A program made the translations under genes and the position numbers. Positions 61,814 to 64,000 of a DNA stretch of 64,000 bases are shown one piece after another. Origin of the DNA: Climacteris rufus. Its lineage: Eukaryota; Chordata; Aves; Passeriformes; Climacteridae. The notes beneath the pieces are model-generated. The model was not told the origin of the DNA, did not search any database, and was given only the letters and a program-made list of their open reading frames with translations. The DNA lies in assembly GCA_013398175.1 (NCBI GenBank), contig VZRZ01005953.1, positions 124,001 to 188,000 of the forward strand, given 5' to 3'. Positions within the stretch are counted from its first letter, which is position 1. The number at the start of each line of letters is the position of its first letter.

Positions 61814-64000
61814 CAGTACTTCAAGTCCCTCTGTCTTGATTATTTCCTCCCACTCTGCCTAACAGTTACATATGTGGAGCACTAACTATATTGCATGACC
61901 AATTGTGAACTTCTCACTACTAGAAAGGAAAGAGGTATTTTTAAAACAAGAAAGCCTACACCTATCCCTGGTTAAGATTTCTAAACTGAAAAATAAATAA
62001 ATCTTAATGCATGAAAAATATTATAAAGCTATATTATAAAACTTTAGTTCTAGCATAACAGAATTCTAAATCAACCAGTGACAGTGTTAAGAAAGTAAAT
62101 ATCATTTAGAAACAGGATATACCAGACATTTTTCATCTCAAATTTAAAAATTAAAAAAAAAAAAAAAAGGGATTTGTAGGATTTTTTGCCAGTTTTTACT
62201 CTGCTTTACAGGGGAAGTTTAGTGTGACTGAGGGATATAAAAGAAACCCATTAAATGAAAACAAACAAACAAAAAAAGAGGAAATAAAAACAAAACCAAA
62301 AACAAGCCAACACCCCAAACTGATGGGTTCAGCTTTACTTATTTTATTTTCAAAATGCCATCTGTCATGTAGGTACATGTGGTAAGCAGCTCACTATGTT
62401 TGCTGTGAAAAGTGTATGTAATGGTATAAATAGCTCCTGTTAAGAGAACATTGCAGAACATTACAGGAATTTCCACTAATTAATGCAGCTGAGTAAATTC
62501 CCTAATATGCAATAAAGTCAGAGAAATTCTTTGCTTTATTTTCCCACTCTATTTCACACATTCATAGAGATGTTCACTGCCAGAGGAAATAAAGACTTTC
62601 AACTTATAGCAGTTGCTCTCATCACTTCTCCAATATCAAGAAAGAAAAAACATAGAGGAAGGAAAAACAAAACAAAACCCCCTATCATCATAAACACCTG
62701 TATCTGGAAGAGTAATTATTATTTAATTTATCTTCAATTCTACTCTAGTTTTGTTACATTTCTTTTAAAAGTAAGCTGTTTATTTATTTTTCTCATGCAT
62801 ATTAGTAAAATTCTTACATTTAACATTTTTCTATTAAGCTACCTAAGAAAAGGATTCCAAGATGGTCATTACACATTAAGGACATGCTCATATTCACTAC
62901 TGTATATTCTGGTAGTTTTTATGATCAAGTCTGCTGTTAATTGTTTTTCAGGACTTCCATTTAAACTCTTATTTTAAGGGCTTTATGACAAACAAATACA
63001 TTTATTTCCTCTTAGTAAGATTATTAAGTGAATTTTTGAAGTACCATTCAGTAGCCTTTTCTGCTTTGCATTGTGCATTATGTGTTTGCATCCATACATA
63101 GGTGCACATACATATATAAAATAGTGAGTCTGGGTTTATGAAGCATTTTTTTCATTGTGGAAAGCTTTCAAAGCTTTCATATTTCTGAAAAAGCCTGTAT
63201 AGGTTTCTGAGAAATTGTTTTTGAATGAGACATGCTTATTGTGCAATGGTATTAAAGAAAAATTTTATTCTTTCAATTTATCTCATCAATGTATCCCCAA
63301 AACCTTTTGTCACTCACTTGTATTATATCAACCTCTCACCTAATTGATGTCAATTTTGTCATACTAATATAAACAAGGAAAAACATAGGATTTCACCACT
63401 GCAAAAACATTGTGTAAATCCAATAAGGAACATGATTTTAAATCTGTTCTCATTTGAAAAATACGTCATACTTATCCCAAATGAATGGGATAGGAAGAGG
63501 AACATTTTAGGTAAGAAATCTGACATAATGAAACTGAATAAAATGATAGGACTGATTGGTGTGATAACTAGCCGTGATTCATAATAATCACAAGGTGTGG
63601 CTAGCTATCTTTTTCAATGAGACAGATAAATTATTCCTCCTAAATGCAGTTTGGATACAAAACTGCTCAGGAGCTAAGCTCTGCAGGTGGAGTATTTTCA
63701 ATGAGGACTGAATGCAAATAATGCAAAATGGGTATCATATTGACAGAACTCTCTGTAAATATGATCAAAATATACAAACTATGGCAAAAAAAATGAAAAG
63801 CAGATGCAAAAAGGTAAGAAAATAAAAGAAAAGGACTTCTGAGAAAAAACTAAGAGTACTGCTGAGAAATCAAAGTATCAAGTACTGATCAGCAATGCTG
63901 TCTCTGTTTTTTGATTTTTTAGTTTTCTTGTTTGCCAGAAAATGTATTTTTTAAATCGATGAGAAAGCATTTAAGAAATACTGAGTCCATTTGCCATTTA

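Noticed and set aside
62531..62977. 148-codon plus-strand open frame in the right flank
   Set aside because: AT-driven, hydrophobic and low-complexity composition, no family signature and no splice or promoter context. It looks like a chance frame in AT-rich intron DNA.

Overview
This window looks like bird nuclear DNA. It is AT-rich, intron-dominated and carries many CR1 LINE fragments that end in the typical ATTCTATGATTCT tail. It also carries LTRs of types I recognise from avian endogenous retroviruses. The introns are short for this gene family. I cannot name the species. Non-avian reptiles also carry CR1, so the bird call rests on the CR1 and LTR mixture and on intron compactness.

The only gene I can support is the 3' end of CSMD3 (CUB and Sushi multiple domains 3), on the minus strand, running from about 58.0 kb (5' side) down to its stop codon at 2968. 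I found 18 coding exons, called w1 (most 5') to w18 (last) here. All 17 introns between them are GT-AG. The exons sum to 2,684 nt: 2 nt finishing a split codon plus 894 codons including the stop, one uninterrupted frame. They encode eleven tandem sushi (CCP) domains. Ten are single phase-1 exons and one is split over two exons. A membrane-proximal stalk region (w13-w16), one transmembrane helix (w17) and a short cytoplasmic tail (w18) follow. The tail carries an NPxY motif and ends in a class I PDZ-type C-terminus. The CUB domains and the earlier sushi repeats must lie beyond the right edge of the window. The choice of CSMD3 over CSMD1/CSMD2 rests on remembered similarity of the last exons and should be confirmed by alignment.

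Layout: 1-2967 is 3' UTR and downstream flank. 2968-19283 holds the tail, TM, stalk and last sushi exons. 19284-27345 is the longest intron (8.1 kb), with a CR1 copy, a CTCF-like site beside an inverted repeat, and an assembly gap. 27346-58016 holds ten more exons with CR1s and LTRs between them. 58017-64000 is part of the next upstream intron, with a solo LTR and a CR1.

Mobile DNA makes up most of the recognisable non-exonic content: CR1 copies in both orientations, two GC-rich solo LTRs with exact 6-bp target duplications, a 1-kb LTR with a 5-bp duplication, and a CR1 split by a nested ERVL-type LTR. All open frames in these elements are broken relics. I see no RNA gene, CRISPR array, bacterial-type operon or new biological system. 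The observations most worth following are the split sushi domain, the CTCF-like site, three strong hairpins, the nested and solo LTR insertions, and an unexplained GC-rich patch near 40.4 kb.
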